Positions 33,886-43,131 are shown, counted from the stretch's first letter. The stretch is 64,000 nt of DNA from Novosphingobium sp. PhB165 (GCF_004341845.1 NZ_SLVB01000003.1:1-64000), one strand, 5' to 3'. A program made the numbers and translations. Notes: generated from the sequence alone by a model not told the origin.

Positions 33886-35859
33886 TCAGGGCCGCGTGAC
33901 GAGCGCGACCGTCCGCCGGTACAGCACCGCCACGAGCAGCACGAACACCGCCGTCCCCAGCACCAGCGGGATCTGGCCGAGATCGCCGACAAGCGCGAGC
34001 GGACTATCGCTGCCCGAAGCCGCGACGATACCCGCGAAGCCGACGCCCCAGAGGCTCTCGCCGACGATAAGGCCGGTCGCGGTCAGCACGCCCATGCGGT
34101 GGGCGAACTCGGGGTCCTTCTGGCGCCCGGCCCAGCGGTCGTAGAACCAGCCGACCACCGCGCCGGTGACGGTGGGCAGGATCACGCTCATCGGTAGATA
34201 GATGCCGATCCCGACGCCGAGCGGCGGCAGACGCAGCTTGCCCATGAGGCCCAGCACTTCGTCGAGCACGATGAAGACCACGCCCGCAGCCGCACCCCAA
34301 CCGATCATCGTCCAGTTGAGATCACCGCCCAGCACGCCCTTGGCCAGTGCCGAGATCAGCGCGGCCTGCGGAGCGGGAAGTGCCTCCGGGCCCGCGCCCG
34401 GCGCCCCGGCGAAACCGAAGGCGGTGTTGAGAAGGTCGAGCACCGGCGGGATCACGAGCGAGCCGAAGATCACGCCGATCACCAGCGCGACCTGCTGCTT
34501 CCACGGCGTCGCGCCGACGAGTTGGCCGGTCTTGAGGTCCTGAAGATTGTCGTTCGAGATCGTCGCCACGCCGAAGACCACGCCGGTGACGATCAGCGCA
34601 TAAGCGACCAGCGCTGCAGTCGTATCCGCTGACTGGTCGCGCCCGAACAGGCCCACCAGCAGCACCGCCGCCGCGACCACCGAGAGGATGCCGATGCCCG
34701 AAACCGGCGAGTTCGACGCGCCGATCAGCCCGGCCATATAACCGCAGACCGCCGCGATCAGCAGGCCCATGACCAGCACGAACAGCAGCGCACCGGCAAT
34801 CAGCATAAGCTGCGAGCCCGCCAGAGCCCCGCCCGAAAGCACGCTCGAAAGCAGGATGCCGATGGGCACGAGCATCGCCAGCGTGCCGATCAGCACGATG
34901 CCGATCGGCAGGTCCTGCTCTTCCAGCGCCAGCGTGTGCCCGGCATTGCGCGCGCGGCTCGCCGCCATCGCAGAACGGATGCCCGAGAGCACCGGACCGG
35001 CGATCCGCAGCAGCGTCCAGATCGCAGCCACCGCGATCACGCCCGCCCCGAAGAAGCGCACATCGGCGCTGAACACGCTGGTCGCCCAGCTTTCCACGGT
35101 GCCATTGGGCATGGGATTCTGCGCCGTCAGCATTGGCAGCAGCACCCACCAGCCGATCACGAGGCCAAGGAACATCGCCAGCCCGACCGAAAGGCCGACC
35201 AGATGGCCAACACCGAGCAGCGCGAAGGAAAGCCCGCCCGAAATGCCGGTCGCACCGGCGCCCGTGCGGAACCAGATCGAGGCTTCGGCCACCATCAGGC
35301 GCGTCTGGGTGAGGATCGCGAAACCGGCCGAGGCCAGCGCATTCCACAGCAGCACTGACAGGCCCTTGGCGCTCTCTTCCGCGCCCTGATCGGTGGCGAA
35401 ACCGACGCGCAGCACTTCGGCCGCGGCATGGCCTTCGGGATAGGGCAGCGAGGTATCGACCACCAGCGCGCGCCGCAGCGGAACCGAGAACAGCACGCCG
35501 AGAATGCCGCCGGTGCCGGTGATCGCCGCCGTGGTCCAGTAGGGGAAGCCCTGCCACCAGCCGATCATGACGAGGCCAGGCAGCACGAAAATGATCGCCG
35601 CCAGCGTGCCCGCCGCGCTCGCCACGGTCTGGACGATGTTGTTTTCCAGAATCGTCGAATTTCCAAGCGCGCGCAGGATCGCCATCGAAATGACGGCGGC
35701 CGGGATCGAGGTCGCGAAAGTGAGCCCGACCTTCAAGCCGAGATAGACGTTGGCGGCCGTGAAGAAGAGCGTGATGACGCCCCCCAGAAGCACGCCGCGC
35801 ACGGTGAGTTCCGCGACCGGCGCTGCGCCAGCCACCTTGCCACCATGTGTTCCTGCCAT
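33886..35859 (-). CDS. OPT family oligopeptide transporter
   Basis: 657 residues from the ATG at 35859, chosen because AGAGGAAG lies nine bases ahead; a frame extending 17 codons farther is less likely. About 15 membrane segments. The OPT pattern starts with ELTVRGVLLGGVITLFFTAA and NVYLGLKVGLTFATSIPAAV. SLPYPEGHAAAEVLRVG and ISNDNLQDLKTGQLVGATPW are characteristic of the bacterial branch. Members import small peptides or metal chelates using the proton gradient. The small membrane protein gene follows. Confidence 0.88.
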   Translation of the reverse strand: MAGTHGGKVAGAAPVAELTVRGVLLGGVITLFFTAANVYLGLKVGLTFATSIPAAVISMAILRALGNSTILENNIVQTVASAAGTLAAIIFVLPGLVMIGWWQGFPYWTTAAITGTGGILGVLFSVPLRRALVVDTSLPYPEGHAAAEVLRVGFATDQGAEESAKGLSVLLWNALASAGFAILTQTRLMVAEASIWFRTGAGATGISGGLSFALLGVGHLVGLSVGLAMFLGLVIGWWVLLPMLTAQNPMPNGTVESWATSVFSADVRFFGAGVIAVAAIWTLLRIAGPVLSGIRSAMAASRARNAGHTLALEEQDLPIGIVLIGTLAMLVPIGILLSSVLSGGALAGSQLMLIAGALLFVLVMGLLIAAVCGYMAGLIGASNSPVSGIGILSVVAAAVLLVGLFGRDQSADTTAALVAYALIVTGVVFGVATISNDNLQDLKTGQLVGATPWKQQVALVIGVIFGSLVIPPVLDLLNTAFGFAGAPGAGPEALPAPQAALISALAKGVLGGDLNWTMIGWGAAAGVVFIVLDEVLGLMGKLRLPPLGVGIGIYLPMSVILPTVTGAVVGWFYDRWAGRQKDPEFAHRMGVLTATGLIVGESLWGVGFAGIVAASGSDSPLALVGDLGQIPLVLGTAVFVLLVAVLYRRTVALVTRP

Positions 35860-35985
35860 TTTTGTCACTTCCTCTTGGTATTCGGTCCTGTGCGAAGGCC
35901 CTGATGGCACGGCCTTGCCCGGCAGGCTAGAAAAACGATGGGACTTCGGGATTTTCGCCAGGCCGCCGCCTGTTCTCTGCCCTGC

Positions 35986-36861
35986 TCACGCATCCGCCTT
36001 GTCCAGCAATGCCCGGACTTCCTCCGCCACGGCAACTGCCGCCGGAGAGCGGGTGCGGCCGCGCCGGACGATCAGGCAGATTTCCCCATGCGCCTGCGGA
36101 CTGCCCGCGACGTCAAGCTGGACGATCCGCCCCTCGCGCAAATCGTCGGCAAGGAAAGTGGGCGAGGATATCCAGACGCAGTCGCTCCGCAGGACTGTCT
36201 CGCGCAGGACATGGAAATTGTCGCAGATGAAGCTGCCCGCGTCGCCGCTCATGCCGCCGGTCGGCATGTCCACGGCGCTGGCGACCGGATAGGCTTCCAG
36301 ATCGGCCATGGTCACGGCTCCCTTGCCGGTCAGCGGATGGCCGCCGCGCACCATGCACGCCACCCGGATCCGGCCCAGCCGCTCGATCTCGGTGCCGGGG
36401 ACGCGTCCAAGGTTCCAGTCGTTGCCAAGGATCATCTCGATCCGGTCGTTCAGCAATTCGGCAACCAGCTGATCCGGCACCCGCACCTGCGTTCGGATGC
36501 GGATGGCTGGCCAGGTCCGCAGCAGCGAACTGGCGATACGTGGCAGGAACAGGCCCGCCATCAGCGGCCCCAGCCCGATGGCGACTTGCCCCGGCTCGCC
36601 CAGCGGATAACGCTTGAGGCTGCGTTCAAGGTCTCCCGCCGCGTCGAGCAGCCGCTTTGCCTGCTCGACAACGTGAAGCCCCGCCGCCGTCGCATGGACG
36701 CCGCCGCGCCCTCGGTCGAACAGGGTGACCCCGTGCCGCTGTTCGAACGCGGCGATGCTGCGACTGAGCGCGGGCTGGGTGATCCCCTCTTCCTCCGCCG
36801 CGCGCGAGAAGCTCTGGTTGCGGGCAACGGCAACGATATGGCGCAGGCGCGTCAGGTCCAT
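35986..36861 (-). CDS. LysR-family transcriptional regulator
   Basis: 291 residues from ATG 36861 (MDLTRLRHIVAVARN). The N-terminal winged helix-turn-helix (about 1-60) includes SFSRAAEEEGITQPALSRSI and FEQRHGVTLFDRG. The co-inducer domain starts near 90 (GQVAIGLGPLMAGLFLPRI). It is divergent from the exported sulfatase gene at 36957, the usual arrangement for a LysR activator and its target. The 95-base intergenic region contains an inverted repeat (36874-36905). Control of sulfatase expression by sulfur supply or an ester is likely but unproven. Confidence 0.85.
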   Translation of the reverse strand: MDLTRLRHIVAVARNQSFSRAAEEEGITQPALSRSIAAFEQRHGVTLFDRGRGGVHATAAGLHVVEQAKRLLDAAGDLERSLKRYPLGEPGQVAIGLGPLMAGLFLPRIASSLLRTWPAIRIRTQVRVPDQLVAELLNDRIEMILGNDWNLGRVPGTEIERLGRIRVACMVRGGHPLTGKGAVTMADLEAYPVASAVDMPTGGMSGDAGSFICDNFHVLRETVLRSDCVWISSPTFLADDLREGRIVQLDVAGSPQAHGEICLIVRRGRTRSPAAVAVAEEVRALLDKADA

Positions 36862-36873
36862 GGTATTCCCATT

Positions 36874-36905
36874 ATGCATCCAATCATGGCTTGATATGCA
36901 TTGGA
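36874..36905. promoter_or_regulatory. LysR-type binding site in divergent promoter
   Basis: ATGCATCCAAT and ATGCATTGGA sit 11 bases apart between the LysR and sulfatase genes, giving an inverted CCAAT/ATTGG and a direct ATGCAT. The position near the LysR start fits autoregulation plus activation of the divergent gene. Confidence 0.45.
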
Positions 36906-36956
36906 CGACATCTCTGCGCGAGCCCTAACGCAAGTCCCGCAATGGGAGAGTGCGAT

Positions 36957-39296
36957 ATGAAGCGGAAATTCGGTTGGCTGATCAGCGCGGTGGCCTGCGC
37001 GGCGGCGACGACGGCAGGAGCGCAATCTCCGCAGGCGCCGGAGCTGTCGCGCTCGGCTCTGCCGATCCCTGCCGCGCCATTCGCAGGTACCACGGCCGAG
37101 AACGTGCTCGACGCCAAGGGCTCACCCGGCGTTCCGGTCCGCGCACCGCAGGGCGCGCCCAACGTGTTCCTGATGATGAGCGACGACGTTGGCTTCGCGA
37201 TGTCCAGCGCATTCGGCGGGCCAGTACCGACCCCCAACTTCGAGCGACTGGCGGCGCAGGGCGTGCGCTACAATCGGTTCCATACGACCGGCATCTGCTC
37301 GCCCAGCCGCGCCGCGCTACTGACCGGCCGCAACCACCACAATGCCGGGGTCGGCTGGCTGAGCGACGTGCCCTCGCCCTTCCCCGGCTATGGCGGACGA
37401 ATCCTGCCGGAAACCGCCACCATGGCGCAGATCCTCCGTCTGAACGGCTACAACACGGCGATGTTCGGCAAGCATCACAACCTGCCTTCCAATGAACGCA
37501 GCGAGGCCGGCCCCTTCGACGGCTGGCCGACCGGGCTCGGCTTCGAGCACTTCTTCGGCTTCATCAGCGGCGACAGCGACCAGTATTCGCCGATCCTCTA
37601 CCGCGACACCCAGCGCGTCGAGGTGGACGCGGACGAGGGCAAACTGCTCGACAGCCGGCTGGCGGACGACGTGATCCGCTGGGTCCACAACCAGAAGGCC
37701 GCCGCGCCGGACAAGCCGTTCTTCGCCTATATGGCGCCCGGCTCCACCCACGCCCCGCATCAGGCACCGCCCGAATATATCGCCCGCTTCAAGGGCAAGT
37801 TCGATCAGGGCTGGGACGTGCAGCGCGAACAGACATGGCGCCGCCAATTGGCCATGGGGATCCTGCCCAAGGGCACCCAGCTGACTCCGCGCCCCGCCGA
37901 AATTCCCGCTTGGGACAGCCTCACGCCCGGCCAGAAGGCTTTCGCCGCGCGGACGATGGAAGTCGCCGCCGCACAGTTGGCCTATCAGGACGAGCAGATC
38001 GGCCGGGTGCTGGATGAGTTGCAGCGCATGGGCGCGCTCGACAACACGCTCGTCGCACTGGTGATCGGCGACAACGGCGCCAGCGCGGAAGCCGGTCCGA
38101 AGGGCACGATCAACGAACTGCGCTCGATGGGTAAACACGACGAAAGCGAGGCCTGGATGCAGGCCAATATCGACAAGCTCGGCAGCCCGATGACCTACGA
38201 GAGCTACCCCGCCGGTTGGTCTTGGGCGATGAACACGCCGCTGCGCTGGACCAAGCAATATGCCTCGTTCCTCGGCGGCATCCGCAATGGCATGATCCTG
38301 TCGTGGAAAGGCCATGTCGCCCATCCCGGCACTGTCTGCAGCGAGTTCTCCCACCTTGTCGACATCGTGCCGACCGTGCTCGACGCCGCGCATCTGCCCG
38401 CGCCGCAGAGCGTCTACGGCGTGGCCCAGAAGCCGCTGGACGGTGAGAGCCTGCTCGCCAGCCTTTCCTCCTGCGACGCCGCGAAACCGCGCACCCAGTA
38501 CTTCGAGATCGGCGGCAAGGTCGGGCTATACCACGACGGCTGGTTCCTCTCCGGAGACGATGGCCGCCTCGCCTGGGAGAACCTGCCACCGGGCGGCGCG
38601 CGGCCGACGATGCAGTGGTCGCTTTACGACCTGAGCCGGGATTTCTCCCAGTCCACCGATCTTGCCGCGAAGGAGCCTGCGCGGCTTCAGGCGATGCTCG
38701 ACTTGTGGAAGCAGGAAGCAGCGCGCAACAACGTCTTCCCGCTCGATCACCGCTTCGCCATGGCCCGCGGCGCGGCGGCGATGCGCGGCAGCGGCAGGAA
38801 GCATTTCGATTTCTGGGGCAAGGACATCAGCCTCCCCGCGAACAGCGAGCCGGTGCCGTTCGCCCGCAGTTTCACGCTGAATGCGGACCTGAAGCTCGAC
38901 ACCGGCACGGCCTCGGGCGCGGTCATGGCGTTCGGCAGCCGGTTCGGGGGATGGAGCCTCTATCTCGACAAGGGACGCCCTTCCTTCGTCGCCGCGCGAT
39001 CGACCGATCCCGACGAGATCACCCGCGTAGTGGCCGACCGCGCGCTGCCGCAGGGGGCCGTCACCCTCACCATGCGCTTTGCGGTCGAGGCTCTGGGCGG
39101 CCCGGCCACGGTGACGCTGAGCGCCAACGGAAGTGAACTGGCGAAAGTCCATCTGCCGACTTCCATGCTGATGGCGGCCGGCAATGGCGAAACGCTGGAT
39201 ATCGGCCGCGATCTCGGCGTGCCGGTTACTGATTACCAGACCCCGCATGGTCGGATCGAGGGCGACATTCCCCACGTCACCCTCGATTTCGACTGA
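36957..39296 (+). CDS. Exported type I sulfatase (arylsulfatase)
   Basis: 779 residues from ATG 36957, with GGGAGAG seven bases ahead. A signal peptide (LISAVACAAATTAGA-QS) directs export. The catalytic C114-S-P-S-R is followed by AALLTGRNHHNAGVG. Metal ligands Asp76-Asp77 are in LMMSDDVGF and the later Asp-Asn in IGDNGASAEAG. The C-terminal 190 residues are beta-rich, as in the cytoplasmic homologue at 6560-8893, and the two proteins share the same length and layout. Periplasmic enzymes of this kind need formylglycine maturation before or during export. The LysR gene is divergent from it. Confidence 0.9.
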   Translation: MKRKFGWLISAVACAAATTAGAQSPQAPELSRSALPIPAAPFAGTTAENVLDAKGSPGVPVRAPQGAPNVFLMMSDDVGFAMSSAFGGPVPTPNFERLAAQGVRYNRFHTTGICSPSRAALLTGRNHHNAGVGWLSDVPSPFPGYGGRILPETATMAQILRLNGYNTAMFGKHHNLPSNERSEAGPFDGWPTGLGFEHFFGFISGDSDQYSPILYRDTQRVEVDADEGKLLDSRLADDVIRWVHNQKAAAPDKPFFAYMAPGSTHAPHQAPPEYIARFKGKFDQGWDVQREQTWRRQLAMGILPKGTQLTPRPAEIPAWDSLTPGQKAFAARTMEVAAAQLAYQDEQIGRVLDELQRMGALDNTLVALVIGDNGASAEAGPKGTINELRSMGKHDESEAWMQANIDKLGSPMTYESYPAGWSWAMNTPLRWTKQYASFLGGIRNGMILSWKGHVAHPGTVCSEFSHLVDIVPTVLDAAHLPAPQSVYGVAQKPLDGESLLASLSSCDAAKPRTQYFEIGGKVGLYHDGWFLSGDDGRLAWENLPPGGARPTMQWSLYDLSRDFSQSTDLAAKEPARLQAMLDLWKQEAARNNVFPLDHRFAMARGAAAMRGSGRKHFDFWGKDISLPANSEPVPFARSFTLNADLKLDTGTASGAVMAFGSRFGGWSLYLDKGRPSFVAARSTDPDEITRVVADRALPQGAVTLTMRFAVEALGGPATVTLSANGSELAKVHLPTSMLMAAGNGETLDIGRDLGVPVTDYQTPHGRIEGDIPHVTLDFD

Positions 39297-39308
39297 GCAC
39301 TTTGCGCT

Positions 39309-39339
39309 GGCGGCGTAGGTAAGTTCGAATTACGCCGCC
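39309..39339 (+). terminator. Hairpin after the sulfatase gene
   Basis: GGCGGCGTA and its exact complement TACGCCGCC enclose a 13-base loop, 12 bases after the stop codon. No good T-run follows. The loop contains TTCGAAT, which gives a passing resemblance to a tRNA T-arm. Confidence 0.5.
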
Positions 39340-39370
39340 CCAAAGAAACACTTAAAATCCAAAAACATCT

Positions 39371-39463
39371 CCGTCATCCCCGCGAAGGCGGGGATCCCGC
39401 TTTTCTTGCGCACGAACGAGAGTTTTCAAGAAAGCGGGGCCCCCGCCTTCGCGGGGGCGACGG
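39371..39463. repeat. Paired GC palindrome, copy I (A then B arm)
   Basis: First arm CGTCATCCCCGCGAAGGC / GGGGATCCCGC, then about 20 bases, then the reversed second arm GCGGGGCCCCCGCC / TTCGCGGGGGCGACGG. Each arm is a hairpin in itself and the two arms also pair with each other. Confidence 0.75.
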
Positions 39464-39490
39464 AATGGCTAAAGCGGAGGCACATGGGCC

Positions 39491-39991
39491 CTACGGTTTC
39501 AGCAGGCCGATATTCCCGGCCTCCGCCTCCTTGTGCAGCGCGGCAAGGTCGAGCTTGAATTCAAGATCCTCGCTCGGCGTCTGCACGCGCGGGTTGCCGG
39601 TCCAGTAGATCACCCGGCAAGTGCGGCGGGCGATCCGCCACCCCTGTTCGGTACGGACAAGTTCGTCGTCGTAGTACCCGCTGCCGTCCCAGACCGGCGG
39701 CTCACCGGCGGCATGGCGGATAAGTCGCCACTGCCCGTACGTCATCGAAAACGCCCGGTTTCCCTCGACCCGCACGAGGTGATTGCTCATCACATGCTGG
39801 GTCGCGTCGAACAGCGCATGAAAGGCACCGAACGCGTCCTTGAAGGCACCTAACGCGTCCCAGCACGAACCCGGGCCGTAATCGACCGCACAATCGGGCG
39901 TGAAAATGCGGTCGAACAGAGACCAGCGCCGGGTGTCCATGGCGAGCCCGTAGAGATTCAGCAGTTCGACAATGTCCTCACGGTCCGCCAT
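39491..39991 (-). CDS. SnoaL/NTF2-like small hydrolase-fold protein
   Basis: 166 residues from ATG 39991, behind GAGAGGA. The NTF2-like cone is evident: DIVELLNLYGLAMDTRRWSLFDRIF at the start with FTPDCAVDYG, then TQHVMSNHLVRVEGNRAFSMTYGQ and YYDDELVRTEQGWRIARRTCRVIYW. Proteins of this fold include ketosteroid isomerases, dehydratases and scaffold proteins; the sequence does not choose among them. The upstream frame continues but belongs to the hotdog gene in another frame. The hotdog-domain gene ends 30 bases upstream on the same strand, so they likely form an operon. Confidence 0.75.
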   Translation of the reverse strand: MADREDIVELLNLYGLAMDTRRWSLFDRIFTPDCAVDYGPGSCWDALGAFKDAFGAFHALFDATQHVMSNHLVRVEGNRAFSMTYGQWRLIRHAAGEPPVWDGSGYYDDELVRTEQGWRIARRTCRVIYWTGNPRVQTPSEDLEFKLDLAALHKEAEAGNIGLLKP

Positions 39992-40020
39992 GGCACTATC
40001 CTCTCTTCCAGAGTGGTCCC

Positions 40021-41199
40021 TTAGAGCGGCAGCGAGACCGTCGCGGTGCCTTTGAGGATCGTCGCCCCGTCCTGCGTGGTCATCCGGGTTTCGACCGTGA
40101 CCACCGGCATGCCGAATTCGCTGGTCTCCTGCTTGTCGGTCACGGTGGCGTCCACGTAGGTCACGTCGCCCTCGAAAGCGGGGCTGCGGAACTGGGTTTT
40201 CGAGTGCCAGATATAGCCCTCGTGCCCGGCCCAGTAGGCCACCGTGTCGAGGTGCCAGGCATTCATCGACGAGCCATAGCCATAAGCCCCGCCCATGCCT
40301 ACTTTCTCGGCCTTCTCGGGATTGATGTGGCCCGAGCTGGGGCCATGGAACAGGCCGTCGGCCTGACGCGGATCGATCTTGCGTGCTTCGAAATCGTAGG
40401 TCATGTCGCCGCCGAAGCCGGCGTCTTCCTGCGCCGGATCGTACATGCCCTCCGGCACGTTCCAGCGCCAGGTGCCCCAGATGTTCTGCCGATGCGCCCG
40501 GCATTCGAGTGCGAACGTCACGCGGCTGTGCGGGCCGATCACGCGGCGCGGCAAGGCATCGCCGACGTTCACGTCCTTCCAGCGCGGCGAAATCCCCTCG
40601 CGGTTCGAGCGGATCCAGTCCAGCCGCAGCTTCGCCACTTCATCCAGCTCGGCCTCGGTCCAGAGCTTCGGCGCGCGGTTTTCCTTGTCATAGACCTTGC
40701 GCTTGTTGGCCTCTTCCACGAGGTAGCGGATCGAGGTCGCCCGCTCCTTGGCCACCAGCGCGCCGTGCTGGTTGCGGTGCACGGTATCGCCGTCCGCGAA
40801 CATCGTCGGGCCCGCGAAACCCGTCTCGGCAATGCGATAGCCCGCGAACGTGCGTTCCTGCACCAGCTTGTCGCCGGGGCGGACGGGATTGCCGTAGAAC
40901 CACCATTCCTCCCCCGCGAAGATCAGGTGAGAGCCCGGAATCTTGCCGACGCAGGACGGGTGGCAGCCGTGGCCGTAATCCATCGCCACCGTAAAGCTCT
41001 GCGGCGCGACGATGCCGCCGAACTTGCTGGCGCGGGCGAAATTCTCGTCCCAATGCAAGGGGTTGGCATAGTCCATCGCCTGTGCCCAGCGGCGGATATC
41101 GGTCGCGTTGCAGGGGTCCCAGAACTCCGCGAAGATAACGGGCTTGCCCACCCACTTGTCGACGTCGCTGGTGTCGAGCACCACATCCCCTTCGGCCAT
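40021..41199 (-). CDS. Double hotdog MaoC-like dehydratase
   Basis: 392 residues from ATG 41199, with GGAGAG ahead. The N-terminal hotdog domain is of the FAS1-like dehydratase type (IRRWAQAMDYANPLHWDENFARASKFGG). The C-terminal one (AYGYGSSMNAWHLDTVAYWAGHEGY, then FRSPAFEGDVTYVDATVTDK) is the second half. Such proteins hydrate or dehydrate enoyl-CoA thioesters. With the NTF2-like gene downstream and the SDR gene divergent, a small catabolic or steroid/aromatic side-chain pathway is possible. The substrate is unknown. Confidence 0.75.
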   Translation of the reverse strand: MAEGDVVLDTSDVDKWVGKPVIFAEFWDPCNATDIRRWAQAMDYANPLHWDENFARASKFGGIVAPQSFTVAMDYGHGCHPSCVGKIPGSHLIFAGEEWWFYGNPVRPGDKLVQERTFAGYRIAETGFAGPTMFADGDTVHRNQHGALVAKERATSIRYLVEEANKRKVYDKENRAPKLWTEAELDEVAKLRLDWIRSNREGISPRWKDVNVGDALPRRVIGPHSRVTFALECRAHRQNIWGTWRWNVPEGMYDPAQEDAGFGGDMTYDFEARKIDPRQADGLFHGPSSGHINPEKAEKVGMGGAYGYGSSMNAWHLDTVAYWAGHEGYIWHSKTQFRSPAFEGDVTYVDATVTDKQETSEFGMPVVTVETRMTTQDGATILKGTATVSLPL

Positions 41200-41458
41200 T
41201 TCGCTCTCCGCTCGTTCTTTACCGGGCCGGCTCTTGCGCGGCCCTTTCCCGCACGGGTCTTCCACCGAGGCCCCGCGCCTGCCTGTCCGAAGGTGCAGCG
41301 CCATCGGCAATCGATGCAAGCCGCACGCGCCGCAGGTCGCCCATTGCGCTGGAGCGATACTTGGCGCCCACGCGCATTCCCCCGCGCACCGCCGGCTCGA
41401 AGTGCGCTAGCCCGTGACCAAACACGAACAGACACGAATCGCGGGAGAATCCGTCGCC

Positions 41459-42253
41459 ATGAAGATCGACACCACCTTGGCCGCCGTCGTTACCGGCGGT
41501 GCATCGGGCCTCGGCCGCGCCAGCGCGCAGGCCCTTGCCGACGCGGGCGTGAAGGTCGCCGTGTTCGACATCAGCGAGGAAGCGGGCGAGGCTTTCGCCG
41601 CCGAGATCGGCGGCGTGTTCTGCAAGGTCAACATCCTGGACGAGGAAAGCGTGGAGGCCGGCTTCGCCAAGGCCCGCGCCGCCCATGGGCAGGAGCGGAT
41701 CGTGGTCCACTGCGCGGTGGTCGCGGGCGGCGGCAAGACCGTCTCGTTCGACAAGGCCACCGGCGCGTACAAGCGCGCGCCCACCGAGCAGATCGCCAGG
41801 TCGGCCGAAGGCATCTTCACCGCCTCCTACCGCATCGCGTCGATCGCCGCGCTGGGCATGGCCAATGCCGATCCGCTGAACGAGGACGGTGAGCGCGGCT
41901 CGATCATCCTTACCTCGTCCGCCGCATCGCAGGACGGACAGATCGGGCAAGTCGCCTATGGCGGCGGCAAGGGCGCGGTGAACGCCATGGTCCTGCCGAT
42001 GGCCCGCGACCTCATGGACCTTGGCATCCGCGTCAACGCCATCCTGCCGGGCACGTTCGCCACGCCGCCGATGCTTCGGGTGAAGGAAATGAACGAGGCG
42101 GTCTACGAAGGCCTCGGCAAGGCGGTGCCTTTCCCCAAGCGCCTTGGCCATCCCGAGGAATTCGCCTCCCTGGTGATGGAACTGGCGCGCAATACGTACT
42201 TCAACGGGCAGTGCATCCGCCTCGACGGCGGCATTCGCATGCCGCCGAAGTAA
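41459..42253 (+). CDS. Short-chain dehydrogenase/reductase, HSD10-like
   Basis: 264 residues from ATG 41459, with GGGAG upstream. The NAD-binding TGGASGLGRA is near residue 12. The catalytic Tyr-x3-Lys is YGGGK, with Ser in TSSAASQDGQ. The sequence (IDTTLAAVVTGGASGLG, IRVNAILPGTF, PFPKRLGHPEEFASLVMELARN) is close to 3-hydroxyacyl-CoA dehydrogenase type 2. It is divergent from the MaoC-like gene, and hydration followed by oxidation of an acyl-CoA would make a sensible pair of steps. This functional link is inference. Confidence 0.82.
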   Translation: MKIDTTLAAVVTGGASGLGRASAQALADAGVKVAVFDISEEAGEAFAAEIGGVFCKVNILDEESVEAGFAKARAAHGQERIVVHCAVVAGGGKTVSFDKATGAYKRAPTEQIARSAEGIFTASYRIASIAALGMANADPLNEDGERGSIILTSSAASQDGQIGQVAYGGGKGAVNAMVLPMARDLMDLGIRVNAILPGTFATPPMLRVKEMNEAVYEGLGKAVPFPKRLGHPEEFASLVMELARNTYFNGQCIRLDGGIRMPPK

Positions 42254-42297
42254 GCTTCGGTCAGGTTGGCCAAGCTCGGGCTTTCCAACCATCACAC

Positions 42298-42399
42298 CGT
42301 CGCCCCCGCGAAGGCGGGGGCCCCGCTTTTCTTCAGTTCATGCGTCTCTGCGTGCTGAAAAAAGAAGAAGCGGGATCCCCGCCTTCGCGGGGATGACGA
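42298..42399. repeat. Paired GC palindrome, copy II (B then A arm)
   Basis: B-type hairpin (CGTCGCCCCCGCGAAGGC / GGGGGCCCCGC), about 38 bases that include TGCGTCTCTGCGTG from the second palindrome family, then the A-type hairpin reversed (GCGGGATCCCCGCC). Confidence 0.75.
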
Positions 42400-42552
42400 G
42401 GTTTTGGGGTGAGGATTTGGGCTTAAGGGCTTGGCGTGACCGGTTTGGGTCGAGTGGATTTGAGTTGCCCAGCCCGCCCTCCCCGCTTGAGAATCGCCAG
42501 CCAAGCCTCCAAGGCGGCCCGTAACGACGGCCGGTCGCAATGGAGGCAAGGA

Positions 42553-43131
42553 ATGCAGAACGTCATCGACTTCATGATGGAGCTGGACCGGCTCAAGGCG
42601 GTGACGCGCAAGGTGAAGCCCGTCGGCCTCGACCGTTACGAGAACTCGGCCGAGCATAGCTGGCAGATCGCGCTCTTCGCGGTGGCGCTGGCGCCTTATG
42701 CCGCGGGCACGCCGGACATCGGCCGGGTCATGGCGATGCTGCTGGTGCACGACATCGGCGAGATCGAGACCGGCGACGTCATGGTCTTCTTCGAGGAAGG
42801 GCTGGCCGAGCGCAAGGCGGCCGAACGCGCCGCCATCGACCGCATCTTCGGCATGCTCCCCGATCCCGAAGCCGACTACTTGCGCGGCCTCTGGATCGAG
42901 TTCGAGGAAGAGCAGACCGTCGAGGCCCGTTTCGCCCACGCCATCGACCGCGCCATGCCGGCACTGCTGAACTTGCGCAATGAAGGCCAGAGCTGGCGCG
43001 AGAACGCGATCAGTCACGAGCGGGTGGTGAAGCGGCTGAAAGCGCAGATCAGCCTCGGCGCGCCGGCGCTGTGGGACTATCTCGAAGGCGAACTGGCGGC
43101 GGCGGATGCCAAAGGCTGGTTCGGGGCCTAA
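42553..43131 (+). CDS. HD-domain phosphohydrolase, YfbR/HDDC2-like
   Basis: 192 residues from ATG 42553, behind GGAGG six bases upstream. The HD motif is intact: SAEHSWQIALFAVAL (first His), LLVHDIGEIETGD (His-Asp) and FAHAIDRAMPALLN (last Asp). ENSAEHSW is typical of 5'-deoxynucleotidases of the YfbR group. It probably dephosphorylates deoxynucleoside monophosphates in the cytoplasm. The frame is open upstream, but that stretch is intergenic repeat and lacks a ribosome binding site. It stands alone between two repeat-rich gaps. Confidence 0.82.
   Translation: MQNVIDFMMELDRLKAVTRKVKPVGLDRYENSAEHSWQIALFAVALAPYAAGTPDIGRVMAMLLVHDIGEIETGDVMVFFEEGLAERKAAERAAIDRIFGMLPDPEADYLRGLWIEFEEEQTVEARFAHAIDRAMPALLNLRNEGQSWRENAISHERVVKRLKAQISLGAPALWDYLEGELAAADAKGWFGA

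Noticed and set aside
39309..39339. Degenerate tRNA 3' end after the exported sulfatase gene
   Set aside because: TTCGAAT and CGCCGCCCCA recall a T-arm and acceptor end, but the sequence is a perfect 9 bp hairpin without further tRNA parts. A terminator-like hairpin is simpler.
40021..40504. Extension of the NTF2-like frame into the hotdog gene
   Set aside because: The upstream 171 codons are a shifted reading of the MaoC-like gene; a clear ribosome binding site precedes ATG 39991.
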